This document shows, piece after piece, positions 1 through 8,490 of a stretch of 42,968 nucleotides of DNA (position 1 is the first letter of the stretch; each line of letters begins with the position of its first letter). The stretch lies in NCBI GenBank assembly GCA_040393065.1, contig JBEBUW010000027.1, positions 1-42,968 of the forward strand. Direction: 5' to 3'. Origin of the DNA: JACCWM01 sp040393065. Lineage in GTDB: Bacteria; Myxococcota_A; Bradymonadia; Bradymonadales; Bradymonadaceae. The translations under genes and the position numbers were made by a program. The notes beneath the pieces are model-generated. The model made no database searches. It saw only the letters and a program-made list of their open reading frames with translations, and was not told the origin of the DNA.

Positions 1-178
1 CGTTAATAAGCCGTGCAAAGGACCGCCGATGGGTTGCAACGCGTTAATAAGCCGTGCAAAGGACCGCCGATGGGTTGCAACGCGTTCATAAGCCGTGCAA
101 AGGACCGCCGATGGGTTGCAACGCGTTAATAAGCCGTTGCAGGCGACATCCAATCGATTGCAACGCGTTAGTAAGCCG
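1..178. repeat. 41 bp minisatellite with hairpin-forming units
   Basis: A 21 bp core beginning TTGCAACGCG and ending TAAGCCG occurs at 34-54, 75-95, 116-136 and 158-178, with its last 13 bases also at 1-13, so the array continues left of the window. The cores differ by single bases (C at one site in the second full copy, G in the last). Three intervals between cores (14-33, 55-74, 96-115) are the same 20 bp; the fourth (137-157) is a different 21 bp. In the last unit CGTTGCA (135-141) and TGCAACG (159-165) form a perfect 7 bp inverted repeat around a 17 nt loop. In the other units the left arm lacks one T, so the stem is imperfect. Identical intervals argue against CRISPR. Function unknown. 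Confidence 0.85.
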
Positions 179-360
179 TTTTACATTTTGGGGCTTTTTT
201 TCTTCGTTCCGACCCGACAAAACGGCCGGACTCCGCAAACTCGATGCCGGGGGTAGGGATCAAAATACTGCTGTCAGGGGGCAGGGTATGGTATGAGCAG
301 ATTGATTTGCGCGCGAGGTGCTGCGTGAACTGGTTTTGCTCCTGGTAGAAATTGAAAGTT

Positions 361-2046
361 ATGAAGTTCAGCCGTAATCCAATCTTGTTGTTGGTCGTTG
401 GTTTTTCGTTGTTTCTGCAGAGCTATCAAGCGGTGGCTCAGGACAGGGAAATGTCGACGGCTGATCGTGTGGCGATGTTGTACGCGCCGCAGTTGAATTT
501 CACACGCGAGGGAGATCCGCTGATCCGTCTGGGGCTTTTGGAGGGACGAAAAAGCGTGGAGTTTACGCCTTCGCAGCCGATTCGCGTGATGCCGCATGGG
601 GAAGGCGGGCCGGAAGTGCATTTGCCGGCAAATGTGACGTATACGGTGAGTATTTCGGATTCCCATGCGGGCGTTTACAAGCATTGGGTCGTGATTGACC
701 GGGTGGCGGTGGGCAATCGGGAGCGGCTGGATGAGGTGCGTCGGGAGTGGACGCGGCGCGGGTATATTCCGGAAACGTTTGAGGTGGGCGGACTTTTTGC
801 TGTGAATGGCGAGGTGTTTGATTCGCGTGTGACGCTGGTGTGTGTGGGCGGGACGGCAGATCTGGCGCAGGCGAATAAGATTCGTTGGGAATTGGAGGCG
901 CGTTACGGGATTGCCGGGGCGCTGCACAGTGAGCGGCTGAAGTTTCCGGGCGGCCTGTTTACGTTGCGTGGCAAGGGAATCGATATGTCGATTCAGCATC
1001 GCGATGTGATGTGGGTTTCGCCGATGCCGGGGCATGAAAATTCGATTGCGTACACGATTCCGAATATTCAGAAGTCGTACAATGGCGGGGAGGAAACGCG
1101 CCGGTACACGGGAACACTGATATTTGCGGCAGATCGGGGAGGCAATGTTGCGGTTGTGAACAGTCTCGGGGCGGAAAAGGTCTTGAAGGGTGTGGTGCCG
1201 GCCGAGGTGTACGCGAGTGCGCCAGATCATGCGCTGCGTGCCCAGGCGATTGCGGCCAGAAACGAGATATTTGCTGCGATCGGGGTAAGGAATCTGGCAG
1301 ATCCGTATATGTTGCGCACGGACGTTTATGATCAGGTGTATGGCGGCATTGATGCAGAAGATCGCCGAACCTCGGCTGCGGTCGATGCGACGCGCGGTGA
1401 GGTGATGTTGTCTGGAAAACAGATCGTCAACGCGGTGTATAGCTCGAACGCAGCGGGATTTACCGAAAACAACGAAAATGTCTGGGATGCCGAACCGCGT
1501 GCGCATTTGCGGGGTAAATTGGATGCAGCGGCAGGGGATATGCCGGCGGCGTTTAGGAACGGCATTACCGAGGCGAATATCGAAGCGTTTCTGGACAGTG
1601 ATTTTGCGGCGTACAGCAAAGATGCGCCGGTCGGCAGTGCGGCGTCCTACCGGTGGACACGCACGGTGGAGGCAAAGACGCCGCAGAACTGGTTGAAGGA
1701 AGCGGGCCAGGATATCGGCCGCATTCGGGATATCAAAGTCGTCAGCCGTGGCATCAGTGGGCGGGTGATTCGCCTGCAATTGATGGGTGAAAAAGGCGAA
1801 GCGAGCATTCAGCGGGAGTTGAATGTGCGCAAGCTATTTGGGGGGCTGCGCAGCGGATTGTTCGTGGTTCGCGTGGAGCGTGGCAAAGATGGTTTTATTG
1901 AGAAATTTCACTTCCGCGGCGGTGGTTTTGGCCATGGCGTTGGAATGTGCCAGACTGGCGCAGTCGGTATGGCAGCAAAAGGGCACACGCATAAAGAGAT
2001 TTTGCTGCACTATTATCAGGGAATCGCGATCCGTAAGTTGTACTAA
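361..2046 (+). CDS. SpoIID/LytB domain protein, exported
   Basis: A protein of about 561 residues with an N-terminal signal peptide (hydrophobic LLLVVGFSLFL followed by an AVAQ cleavage-like site). The C-terminal half carries the SpoIID/LytB domain. A stretch near residue 278 reads VVPAEVYASAPDHALRAQA, and the terminal signature GGGFGHGVGMCQTGA lies near residue 520, followed by HKEILLHYYQG. Family members bind or cleave denuded peptidoglycan glycan strands as lytic transglycosylases. In sporulators this drives engulfment; many non-sporulating Gram-negatives carry homologues of unclear envelope function. The N-terminal ~270 residues are not recognised. The start is either TTG at 352 or ATG at 361; I prefer ATG, since neither has a strong ribosome site. 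The Rieske gene follows 27 bp downstream, so the two are probably cotranscribed. Confidence 0.88.
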   Translation: MKFSRNPILLLVVGFSLFLQSYQAVAQDREMSTADRVAMLYAPQLNFTREGDPLIRLGLLEGRKSVEFTPSQPIRVMPHGEGGPEVHLPANVTYTVSISDSHAGVYKHWVVIDRVAVGNRERLDEVRREWTRRGYIPETFEVGGLFAVNGEVFDSRVTLVCVGGTADLAQANKIRWELEARYGIAGALHSERLKFPGGLFTLRGKGIDMSIQHRDVMWVSPMPGHENSIAYTIPNIQKSYNGGEETRRYTGTLIFAADRGGNVAVVNSLGAEKVLKGVVPAEVYASAPDHALRAQAIAARNEIFAAIGVRNLADPYMLRTDVYDQVYGGIDAEDRRTSAAVDATRGEVMLSGKQIVNAVYSSNAAGFTENNENVWDAEPRAHLRGKLDAAAGDMPAAFRNGITEANIEAFLDSDFAAYSKDAPVGSAASYRWTRTVEAKTPQNWLKEAGQDIGRIRDIKVVSRGISGRVIRLQLMGEKGEASIQRELNVRKLFGGLRSGLFVVRVERGKDGFIEKFHFRGGGFGHGVGMCQTGAVGMAAKGHTHKEILLHYYQGIAIRKLY

Positions 2047-2073
2047 ATCACCTGAACAATTGAAGACAACACT

Positions 2074-2406
2074 ATGAGTAATACATCGGAGCAGCTCCTG
2101 CAGGATGGTTTTGAGCTGGCATGTAGCCTTGAGGATGTGCCGGACGATATGCCGATGCGCGTGGAGATCCAGGGACAGGGCGTTTTGATCTGTCGTTCGG
2201 AAGACGCGATTTTTGCGGTGGACGAGATTTGCCCGCATAAACGGCGGTCGATGGCTTATGGCATCGTTTTTGAGGGAGATCTTATCTGTCCGTGGCATGG
2301 ATACGCTTTTAATCTGGAGACGGGTCGTTGTGATCAGCGTCGCTGCGAGCCGGCGACGGTGTATGAAGTGCAGATCGTGGATGAGCAGGTTTACGTGCGC
2401 ATCTAA
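2074..2406 (+). CDS. Rieske [2Fe-2S] ferredoxin-like protein
   Basis: A 110-residue protein consisting almost entirely of a Rieske domain. The two cluster-binding boxes are visible: C-P-H in ICPHKRRSM and C-P-W-H in ICPWHGYAF, separated by the usual 16-17 residues, so all two Cys and two His ligands are present. No signal peptide or membrane anchor is seen, so it should be a soluble cytoplasmic electron carrier of the kind that serves oxygenases or resembles NirD. It lies 27 bp after the SpoIID-like gene and about 150 bp before HMG-CoA reductase. No oxygenase partner is adjacent, and its redox partner cannot be named from the sequence. Confidence 0.9.
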   Translation: MSNTSEQLLQDGFELACSLEDVPDDMPMRVEIQGQGVLICRSEDAIFAVDEICPHKRRSMAYGIVFEGDLICPWHGYAFNLETGRCDQRRCEPATVYEVQIVDEQVYVRI

Positions 2407-2558
2407 ACCATTCATCCTGCTCAAACAACCGTCCACGGACGCCAGGCACCACTAAGAAATAAGTCATTGCATCGCCCCTGGGCGGGTCTTATGTAAGAGT
2501 CCGCAGAGATGGAGTCTTTGGACTGCAACCAATACGGACTGATGCCAAGAGGCGAAGA

Positions 2559-3917
2559 ATGTTGGAGTTTCGTGCTAGAGAACTAGTGGATGATATGGAG
2601 CAGGATAGTGAAGTGGTGACGGCCGTGCCGCTGCGCCCGAGTAGCCGGATTGCCGGTTTTTATCGGATGTCGCTCGAGGAACGCCTGGAGGCTCTGGTTT
2701 CACGCGGCGTGATTTCGCGTGAAGATCAGCGTTTGCTGGCCAATCGGCAGGGTGGGCTGACTCCGGCGCTTGCCAATCAGATGGTTGAAAACACGATTGG
2801 CGTTCTGGAGCTTCCGCTGGGGCTGGGGCTGAACTTCTTGATCAATGGTCGGGATTATATCGTTCCGATGGCCGTCGAGGAGCCGAGCATCATTGCTGCG
2901 GTCAGTCATGTCGCGAAAATTGCGCGGGATGCCGGCGGTTTTGAGGCTGAGTGCGATGCATCGTTGATGATTGGCCAGATTCAGGTCGTGGGTTGTCCGG
3001 ATCTGGAGGCGGCGCGGGTGCAGGTTCTGGAAGCGCGCGCCGAGCTGATCCATGAAGCGAACCGCTTGCAGCCAGCGATGTACGAACGTGGCGGCGGCGT
3101 TCGTGATATCGAAGTGCGGATTTTAGATGAAGGAAAATACCGTGCGATGCTGGTCGTTCATGTTTTGATCGACACCTGCGACGCAATGGGGGCCAACCTT
3201 ATCAATTCGGTGGTTGAGGCGCTGGCGCCACGTGTCGAGGAGCTGACGGGCGGTAGTGTGTTTTTGCGGATTTTGTCGAATCTGGCCGACCGGCGTCTGG
3301 CGCGCGCGCGTTGTCGGATTCCGTTTGAAATGCTGGCCTGGAAGGGTTTTTCGGGACGTGAAGTTGCCGAGGGCATTGAGCTGGCCAGTCAGTTTGCCGA
3401 AGTCGATCCGTATCGTGCATCCACGCATAACAAAGGCGTGATGAACGGTATTGGTGCGGTTTGTCTTGCGACTGGAAATGACTGGCGCGCGATTGAGGCT
3501 GGTGCGCATGCGTATTGCAGCCGTGAGGGCGGCTATGCGCCGATGGCGGTCTGGCGTGTTGAGGATGAGTGCTTGATCGGCGAGTTGGAAATTCCGATGG
3601 CTGTCGGCACGGTGGGCGGGCCGATTCGTTTGCATCCGACGGTTCAGCTTGCTCATAAGATTTTGCGCATCGAGTCGGCCGGTGAGCTGGCTCAGGTGAT
3701 GGCGGCCGTCGGGCTTGCGCAGAATATGGGGGCGCTCAAGGCGTTGGCGACGGAGGGGATTCAGCGCGGACACATGGCATTGCATGCTCGCAGTGTCGCT
3801 GCGACTGCCGGTGCTAACGAAGCAGAAATCGAAGAAGTGGTCAGACTTTTGATCGAAACTGGCGAGATCAAAGTGCGCGAGGCACAGCAGATTATCGCGA
3901 GGATGCGCAAGGTTTGA
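2559..3917 (+). CDS. mvaA: Hydroxymethylglutaryl-CoA reductase, class II
   Basis: A 452-residue enzyme interconverting HMG-CoA and mevalonate. Class II signatures are clear: ENTIGVLELPLGLG near residue 75 (catalytic Glu), the nucleotide-loop signature DAMGAN near 207, HNKGVMNG near 290 (catalytic Lys), GNDW near 306 (catalytic Asp) and GHMALHARS near 404 (catalytic His). Class II enzymes are usually about 430 residues, so there is an extra N-terminal ~20 residues before SRIAGFYRMS. ATG at 2559 follows GAGGCGAAG, a plausible ribosome site. Whether it makes or degrades mevalonate cannot be read from the sequence. No other mevalonate-pathway gene is in the window. A strong terminator follows. 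Confidence 0.95.
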   Translation: MLEFRARELVDDMEQDSEVVTAVPLRPSSRIAGFYRMSLEERLEALVSRGVISREDQRLLANRQGGLTPALANQMVENTIGVLELPLGLGLNFLINGRDYIVPMAVEEPSIIAAVSHVAKIARDAGGFEAECDASLMIGQIQVVGCPDLEAARVQVLEARAELIHEANRLQPAMYERGGGVRDIEVRILDEGKYRAMLVVHVLIDTCDAMGANLINSVVEALAPRVEELTGGSVFLRILSNLADRRLARARCRIPFEMLAWKGFSGREVAEGIELASQFAEVDPYRASTHNKGVMNGIGAVCLATGNDWRAIEAGAHAYCSREGGYAPMAVWRVEDECLIGELEIPMAVGTVGGPIRLHPTVQLAHKILRIESAGELAQVMAAVGLAQNMGALKALATEGIQRGHMALHARSVAATAGANEAEIEEVVRLLIETGEIKVREAQQIIARMRKV

Positions 3918-3950
3918 CGAAGAAATTCTGAGCAGTAAGGATGGATGAAG

Positions 3951-3984
3951 ATCCGCGGAATGCCTGGCATTCCGCGGATTTTTT
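3951..3984 (+). terminator. Rho-independent terminator after mvaA
   Basis: A 14 bp inverted repeat (ATCCGCGGAATGCC and its complement, centred on one T at 3965) is followed directly by a T run. It lies 34 bp past the mvaA stop and before the convergent lipoprotein gene. Confidence 0.9.
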
Positions 3985-4015
3985 GTTGGGCATGCAGTGA
4001 GGATGGAATGGCTGT

Positions 4016-4642
4016 TTACAGCTTTGATTGCACGCTTGTGCCGAGTTCGCTCAGGGTGGACCAGTTCGAGCACAGGCTGGATTGGCAACTGATTCCGATC
4101 ATATGTGAGGGCGGCGCAATAAACAGGTAGTTACGAATACCAGAGCGTTCCGAGATAAAAGCGTCCTCTGCAATTTTCAGGTTTTGGGGTGGGTCCTGGA
4201 CGCCGAGGTATTGGAGTTTGAGCTCGTTGAGACGGCTTTGCGCTTCCTCCAGATCGTTGAGTTTCCAGACTTGAAGGCCAACGCCATAGGCGTTTTCGGA
4301 GGCGTCCTCGGCGAAAATACGCAGCGCGTTGTAGGTAGATGTGGCGGGTTGGCCGGCAAGTGGTTCGGTACGGAGAGATTTGTTGCCGATGAGCTGCTCG
4401 AGAGCTTCTAAAGGCAATAGAGAGGAAATATCGAGCGGAGGATTTCTGGCGATCGTCGCCTGTGCGGGTGTCGAGGCAATATGCTGCGGAGTTGGAGCTT
4501 CCTGTGCGGGCGCGGCCTGGGGGGCAGGTGCGTCGACGGGCTGTTCGGTCGCCGGAGTATTGTCTTTTTCGCAACCAGCCAGCAGCAGAGCTGAGAGCAT
4601 GAGCGAAAGGATTACGGATGAGATCAGGCTGCGGTGGAGCAT
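4016..4642 (-). CDS. Putative lipoprotein, function unknown
   Basis: A 208-residue protein with a lipoprotein signal peptide. The basic N-terminus MLHR, a hydrophobic run and lipobox LLAGC put the lipidated Cys at residue 24. A low-complexity Pro/Ala/Gln-rich linker (about 30-65) follows, then a folded region of about 140 residues. I do not recognise a family. Cysteines in ISCQSSLCSN near the C-terminus could form a disulfide. It starts 21 bp downstream of the stop of the TPR-dynamin gene on the same strand, which implies an operon and perhaps a shared envelope or membrane role. Confidence 0.75.
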   Translation of the reverse strand: MLHRSLISSVILSLMLSALLLAGCEKDNTPATEQPVDAPAPQAAPAQEAPTPQHIASTPAQATIARNPPLDISSLLPLEALEQLIGNKSLRTEPLAGQPATSTYNALRIFAEDASENAYGVGLQVWKLNDLEEAQSRLNELKLQYLGVQDPPQNLKIAEDAFISERSGIRNYLFIAPPSHMIGISCQSSLCSNWSTLSELGTSVQSKL

Positions 4643-4663
4643 ACGGGCTGCCAGGGAAAAATG

Positions 4664-7615
4664 TCAGTTCGGTGAGCGATCGGAGGGCGTCGTCTGGCGA
4701 AGTTCAGAAAAGTCGAAGCGGTATCTGGCTTCCAGCTCAAGGAGCATAAAATCGCGCTGGAGCCTATCGCAAAAGCGTGTAGCTGCAAGAGAGAACTCTT
4801 CTAGCCACTGCGTCAGGGCGCTTCGAAAATGAGTGCGTGGGCCGGGGACAAGTTCGCGGATCAGGGCGGCACGACTGGGGCGATCGTCGAGAGCGACGTT
4901 TTCGATTTCGCGCATCGTGGAGGGGCCACCGGCCTGGATTTGGCCCCGTGCCCGGGCAATCAGCTGGCCATAAACGCGTTCGGTGAGCAGAAGTTTGAGG
5001 ATGCGGACTTCATCGAAAAAGCTTTCGATGCGCCGGTTCACAGCGCGTTGATCCTGCAGGGAAAGCGCGTTGAGAAGGGCACCCAGGCGGTCGGCTAATT
5101 CGGTTTCAATCGCGGTGATATTTTTGAGCATTGTATGGCGCGAGCGCTCTAATACGCTTTCGAGGCGTTCTTGCAGCAGATTGAGAACAAAAACGCGGTC
5201 CTGCTGATCGAGCATCATTTTGTTGGACCAGGTTCCGCGTCGAACCAGGGCTTCGGAGATTTCTCGTTCAACGCCGGTGATCACAAAGTCGAACTGGTCG
5301 CTTAATTCCACAGCTTCGTGCTGGGCGCGGCTTGCGGGTTTTTCGTTTTCGGTCTGGTGCAACCAGTCGCGCAATTCTTCGATTTTCTGGCCGTATTCTT
5401 TGTATTCGGTGGCGAGGGAACGGCCAAACTCGTGGATCTCGTCCATGAGTAAGTGCAGCTGGCGACCGACTTCCAGGGCTTTGAGGCGGCCGGAGCGTTG
5501 GATAAACTGTTCGTCTAAAAAATTCCAGAATGGCTCAAACCCGCTTTCCTCAAGGAGTTGGGTAGACTCCGGGTGGTCGTGATTTTTTCGCGCTTGCAGT
5601 GCCTTGAGGCCGGAAATGGCAAAGCTGCCTGCGGTGTGCGAGCCGGCGTGGTCGTCAACATATTGTAAGAGATGCTGCGCCTGTGCAGCGCGTTCTTCGC
5701 CGGTGCCAAGCCGATCGATTTTATTGATCAGAACGATCAGGCGTTCATTGCCAGCAGCCAGTGCTTCGATGCGGTCAAATTCGGTTTCCGATAAGACTTG
5801 ATTGGCATCGAGTACCCATAAAATCGCTTCTGCATGTTCAAGCGCCCACTGAGCCGCCTGTTCGTGACGTTCATCCAGCGCATTGAAGCCAGGAGTGTCC
5901 CAGAAATGGACGGAGCGAAGTTCTGGATGCGGATAGAGGTAGTCGAGCCGCTCGATCAGGTCGGCTTCGCTCTTCATGAGGGAGCGCGCAGCGTCAAAAC
6001 TAACTTCGACTTGTTGCCCGTCGAGATAGACGATGCGTGCGGCCTTGCGCGGTCCGTATTGCATGATGCACGGGTGCGCTGTGGTCGGAAGTACACCGGT
6101 TGGGACGACTTCTTCGCCTAAAATGGCATTGATGAGCGTGGATTTTCCGGCGTTGAACTCACCAAGAATTGCAATCGAAAGCGGGGCATCGAGCTGGTTG
6201 ATCAGGGCGTGGACCGGGGGGATAAATTGGCCGAGCTGTGGATTCTGGCTGATGAAATCACGCAGTTGCATGAGTGCCTGCATGACGTCTGCCGGGTTGT
6301 CCAGCGTTTCAGGCATGATCCAGTTGGGCCGCAAGCGGGCAAGCGAATGGCTAAGTTCCTGTTGGATGAGTGCGGTCTGAGCGGGATCATCGCTGGCATA
6401 CAGTGCTTCGCGAAGAGCTACGACCGCTTCGGCGGGATCTCCGGAAGCGAGCGCGACCTGCGCAAAAATATGCAAAAACTCCGGATCGCGCTGCTCGGTA
6501 GAGAAATGCGCATCTTCGAGAACACGACGTGCGCCAGCGTGATCTCCCTGGGCCAGGCGACTTTTGCCCAGCCCGAGCCGGGCTTCGCGTGCGGAATCTT
6601 CTTTGGAAGCCTCCAGAGCGCGTGCATAAAAATCGGCTGCTTCCGTGGGATTGTGCGTGCGTAGACTGATGCGCCCGGCGCCCAGCAAGGCTTCTCGTTG
6701 GTGTGGATCGCCCTGCAAGGCGATCTGGTAGGATTCCAGGGCTGTTTTGAAGTTCGAGATCGCTTCGTTTACCTGGCCGAGCAGTACGAAAATATCTGTG
6801 CGCTCACGCGAAGACGCATCTTCTAAAGCGCGCAAAAGGTATTCATTGGCGCGTACATAATCGGACGTCGCCACGCAGACTCGCGCCGCGCCGATCAGGG
6901 CTTCGCGGTGGCCGGCGTCGTGTTGCAGGACGCCTTCGTAGGCGCGTCGCGCGGCGGCCTGATTGTTGTTGGCTTCCTCGATGCGGCCCATCACGAGCAG
7001 TGCTTGTTTGGACGTGATTTTTCCCTGGATCGAAAGCATCAGTTCGCGTGATTCGTCGAGATTTCCGTGCTCTAGCAGAGCTTCGGCCAGGGAAAGGACA
7101 ATTTCCGGATGTTCCGGACTCAAGCGCAGGGCCTTGCGTAATTCATGGATCGCTTTATCCGCCCGCCGTTGCTCGAGATAGACACGAGCAAGGCCGTGGC
7201 GAATTTCGGATTCTAATTCATTGGAATGACTGCTGGTTTTTCCGCTGGCCAGGGCATGTTGCAAATGGGTATGGGCCTGAGAAATCCGGTGAAGCTTTTC
7301 GAGTGTGAGGGCAATGGCCAGATGGGTGGCGGCGTCTTCGCGTAGGGTAAGTGCTGTTTCAAGGGCACTCAGAGCGGCATCAAAATTGCCGCTGTGAAAG
7401 TGGCATAATCCGATCAGGTAATGAGTTCGATCGATTTCCGGGCGCGTGCGCGCGGCGGCTTCCAAAATCAGTAGCGCGGCCGAGTAATCTTCGCGCTGAA
7501 TGGCCTGGTTTGCGCGTTCATGAGAGACCCGAATATCCTCTGGAAGCAGAATTTCTCCCAGAACTTCACCAAAACGACCGCTGATCTTGTCACTAATTTT
7601 ATCAAAAAGGTTCAT
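4664..7615 (-). CDS. TPR-repeat / dynamin-family GTPase fusion
   Basis: A 983-residue protein. Residues about 35-440 are a long array of TPR-like helical repeats (for example AALLILEAAARTRPEIDRTHYLIG and many similar units). A dynamin-like GTPase follows: P-loop GEFNAGKST near 481-490, G2 threonines in GVLPTTAHPC near 505, G3 DTPGF near 571 and G4 NKIDR near 632. The rest is a long charged helical stalk ending near residue 980. Bacterial dynamin-like proteins remodel membranes; here the TPR array probably supplies partner binding. That role is inference. No transmembrane segment is evident. ATG at 7615 is the first start after a divergent intergenic region shared with ssb. The downstream lipoprotein is probably cotranscribed. 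Confidence 0.9.
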   Translation of the reverse strand: MNLFDKISDKISGRFGEVLGEILLPEDIRVSHERANQAIQREDYSAALLILEAAARTRPEIDRTHYLIGLCHFHSGNFDAALSALETALTLREDAATHLAIALTLEKLHRISQAHTHLQHALASGKTSSHSNELESEIRHGLARVYLEQRRADKAIHELRKALRLSPEHPEIVLSLAEALLEHGNLDESRELMLSIQGKITSKQALLVMGRIEEANNNQAAARRAYEGVLQHDAGHREALIGAARVCVATSDYVRANEYLLRALEDASSRERTDIFVLLGQVNEAISNFKTALESYQIALQGDPHQREALLGAGRISLRTHNPTEAADFYARALEASKEDSAREARLGLGKSRLAQGDHAGARRVLEDAHFSTEQRDPEFLHIFAQVALASGDPAEAVVALREALYASDDPAQTALIQQELSHSLARLRPNWIMPETLDNPADVMQALMQLRDFISQNPQLGQFIPPVHALINQLDAPLSIAILGEFNAGKSTLINAILGEEVVPTGVLPTTAHPCIMQYGPRKAARIVYLDGQQVEVSFDAARSLMKSEADLIERLDYLYPHPELRSVHFWDTPGFNALDERHEQAAQWALEHAEAILWVLDANQVLSETEFDRIEALAAGNERLIVLINKIDRLGTGEERAAQAQHLLQYVDDHAGSHTAGSFAISGLKALQARKNHDHPESTQLLEESGFEPFWNFLDEQFIQRSGRLKALEVGRQLHLLMDEIHEFGRSLATEYKEYGQKIEELRDWLHQTENEKPASRAQHEAVELSDQFDFVITGVEREISEALVRRGTWSNKMMLDQQDRVFVLNLLQERLESVLERSRHTMLKNITAIETELADRLGALLNALSLQDQRAVNRRIESFFDEVRILKLLLTERVYGQLIARARGQIQAGGPSTMREIENVALDDRPSRAALIRELVPGPRTHFRSALTQWLEEFSLAATRFCDRLQRDFMLLELEARYRFDFSELRQTTPSDRSPN

Positions 7616-7912
7616 GGTTTCTCAGATGTATGCTTTGGAGAACGACTTGTTATTTTGTTCAGTGTCGGGGTAGAATATCTGCGCACATTTGGATGTGTGG
7701 CAAGTGAATAGTTATTTGTAAGCAACATTTCCGAAAGTTTGACGATAACATATACAGGGGCAAATGAAGCCCTGCTGTTGAAGGAAAGAGGCGCGTTTCG
7801 TCGAAACGAGGATGTTGCGAAGATTTGACGTAACGCATGGCGCGTGTTTTATACGAGGCAATCGTACCGAGACGATTCGTTTTACCTATTCATATTATCA
7901 CGGAGAGCAGCG
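7616..7912. promoter_or_regulatory. Divergent control region, dynamin / ssb
   Basis: 297 bp without a gene between divergent starts. A perfect inverted repeat CGTTTCG-T-CGAAACG lies at 7794-7808. A possible sigma70-type promoter for ssb follows, with TTGACG at 7825-7830 and TTATAC at 7849-7854 (18 bp spacer), about 50 bp before the ssb ATG. The dynamin promoter on the minus strand was not resolved. Confidence 0.45.
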
Positions 7913-8362
7913 ATGAGCTTGAACAAAGCAATGATTATTGGACGACTGGGCAATGATCCGGAAGTTCGTTATACGCAGGGCGGAATGGCAATGGCGAACT
8001 TCAACCTCGCGACCAATGAAGTCTGGAATGATAAGGGCGGTCAGCGCCAGGAGAAAACCGAGTGGCATCGGATCGTGGTTTTTGGAAAGCAGGCGGAAAA
8101 CTGCGGTAAGTACCTGAAAAAAGGTCGCCAGGCGTACGTTGAGGGGCGTATCCAGACGCGTGAGTGGGAAGATCGTGATGGTAATAAGCGCACGACCACT
8201 GAAATCGTCGCGCAAACCGTTCAATTCCTCGACGGCGGCGGTGCAGGCGCGGATCGGTCGGACAGTGGTGGCGATCGTGGTTATAGCCAGCGTGATTCCG
8301 GACCGCCGCAGAACGAATCCAGCTATGATCAGTCATTCAATGATGATGATATTCCCTTCTAA
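7913..8362 (+). CDS. ssb: Single-stranded DNA-binding protein
   Basis: A 149-residue SSB that coats single-stranded DNA in replication, repair and recombination. The OB fold occupies about residues 1-105, starting MSLNKAMIIGRLGNDPEVR and including WHRIVVFGKQAE and YVEGRIQTREW. A Gly/Ser/Asp/Gln-rich flexible linker follows, then the acidic tip DDDIPF that recruits repair and replication proteins. ATG at 7913 is chosen over an in-frame TTG at 7844 because it matches the family N-terminus and follows GGAGAG. It stands alone, with its own terminator at 8430. Confidence 0.97.
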   Translation: MSLNKAMIIGRLGNDPEVRYTQGGMAMANFNLATNEVWNDKGGQRQEKTEWHRIVVFGKQAENCGKYLKKGRQAYVEGRIQTREWEDRDGNKRTTTEIVAQTVQFLDGGGAGADRSDSGGDRGYSQRDSGPPQNESSYDQSFNDDDIPF

Positions 8363-8429
8363 TCTTTCTCGATATCGCAGCAGCTCTTGTGGGCGATAAC
8401 ATGCGATAGAAAAAGTAGAAGTAAAAAAA

Positions 8430-8465
8430 ATCCCTCGGAGGCGCTGATGCTCCGAGGGATTTTTT
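8430..8465. terminator. Bidirectional terminator, ssb / sulP
   Basis: An 11 bp perfect stem (ATCCCTCGGAG at 8430-8440, complement at 8450-8460) is flanked by an A run on the left and TTTTT on the right. It can therefore end both the ssb (+) and SulP (-) transcripts. Confidence 0.9.
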
Positions 8466-8490
8466 GTTTGTCGGGAGGTTCTGCCGAAAA

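Noticed and set aside
1..178. CRISPR array
   Set aside because: The core is short (21 bp), three of four intervals are identical, and no cas gene is in the window.
1..178. Integron attC sites
   Set aside because: GTTA-containing cores recall attC ends, but the sequences do not fit GTTRRRY / RYYYAAC and no cassette genes lie between them.
274..1779. 501-residue reading frame antisense to the SpoIID-like gene
   Set aside because: Its translation is Arg/His/Pro-rich with no domain; it is the shadow of a real gene with strong codon bias on the other strand.
3123..4088. 321-residue frame antisense to mvaA
   Set aside because: It overlaps the conserved HMG-CoA reductase motifs entirely, crosses the terminator and has low-complexity translation.
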